Shown one piece after another: positions 8,238-8,402 of a stretch of DNA of 8,402 bases. The notes below the pieces were generated by a model. It was not told the origin of the DNA. It searched no databases and saw only the letters and a list, made by a program, of their open reading frames with translations. Position 1 is the stretch's first letter. The number at the start of each line of letters is the position of its first letter. This DNA comes from JALZDI01 sp965653225 (GTDB taxonomy: Bacteria > Actinomycetota > Actinomycetes > Propionibacteriales > Nocardioidaceae): positions 1-8,402 of the forward strand of contig CBFGZI010000149.1 in NCBI GenBank assembly GCA_965653225.1. The letters run 5' to 3'. A program made the position numbers and the translations under genes.

Positions 8238-8402
8238 CAGCCGCGGTCGGCGTAACGCTCGCTCTCGGGCAGGTCGACCACGTTGAGACCGACCATCGCC
8301 TCGCCGAGCCCGCGGGAGACCTTGGCGATCACGTCGGGATCGTCCTGGAAGGTCGTCGCCTTGACGATTGCCTCGGCGCGCTTGGCCGGGTCACCGGACT
8401 TG
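8234..8402 (-). CDS. pdxS: Pyridoxal 5'-phosphate synthase lyase subunit PdxS (3' end, partial)
   Basis: The last 55 residues of PdxS, the synthase that builds pyridoxal 5'-phosphate from ribose 5-phosphate, glyceraldehyde 3-phosphate and ammonia supplied by PdxT. Visible C-terminal family marks are KSGDPAKRAEAIVKATT, DDPDVIAKVSRGLGEAMVG and the terminal ADRGW. The gene continues past the right edge of the window, so the TIM-barrel active site and the start are not seen. It ends in TGA, overlapping the GTG start of the DUF6891-like gene. It probably leads the transcription unit. Confidence 0.95.
   Translation of the reverse strand, partial: KSGDPAKRAEAIVKATTFQDDPDVIAKVSRGLGEAMVGLNVVDLPESERYADRGW

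Overview
The window is a GC-rich stretch of a bacterial chromosome with nine protein-coding genes, all on the minus strand. GC-rich codon use, frequent GTG/TTG starts, strong AGGAGG-type ribosome binding sites and the gene order point to the Actinomycetota. I cannot name the genus from the sequence alone. I see no RNA gene, transposon, phage gene or CRISPR array.

In transcription order (right to left) the layout is: the 3' end of pdxS (8234-8402, cut by the window edge); a DUF6891-like protein of unknown function (7653-8237); pdxT (6903-7541); a YebC/PmpR-family protein (6072-6842); ruvC, ruvA and ruvB (5311-5877, 4709-5314, 3610-4680); yajC (3173-3562); apt (2641-3192); and a bifunctional (p)ppGpp synthetase/hydrolase of the Rel family (87-2480, TTG start proposed). 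Three functions are carried: the PdxS/PdxT pyridoxal 5'-phosphate synthase, the RuvABC Holliday-junction machinery, and a yajC-apt-rel block joining a Sec accessory protein, adenine salvage and the stringent response.

This is the classic actinobacterial pdxST-yebC-ruvCAB-yajC-secDF-apt-rel neighbourhood with two departures. First, secD and secF, which normally lie between yajC and apt, are absent: yajC overlaps apt by 20 nt. Second, a DUF6891-like gene sits between pdxS and pdxT, joined to pdxS by a GTGA stop/start overlap.

Regulatory signals: a perfect 18-nt palindrome matching the LexA (SOS) box pattern lies upstream of ruvC over the predicted transcription start. A -10-like TACGAT sits exactly where pdxT would be transcribed as a leaderless mRNA. 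A TAGACT -10-like element and an AGGAGG site support a TTG start for rel. Short intergenic repeats occur downstream of rel (at least two tandem copies around the palindrome TGACGCGTCA), again between yebC and ruvC, and as a different unit upstream of pdxT. No gap exceeds 300 bases; the longest are 194 nt (yebC-ruvC), 160 nt (apt-rel) and 111 nt (DUF-pdxT).

Most of the window is well-conserved housekeeping DNA. The points worth following up are the missing secDF, the inserted DUF gene, the repeat family and the SOS-box architecture, not an obviously new multi-gene system.
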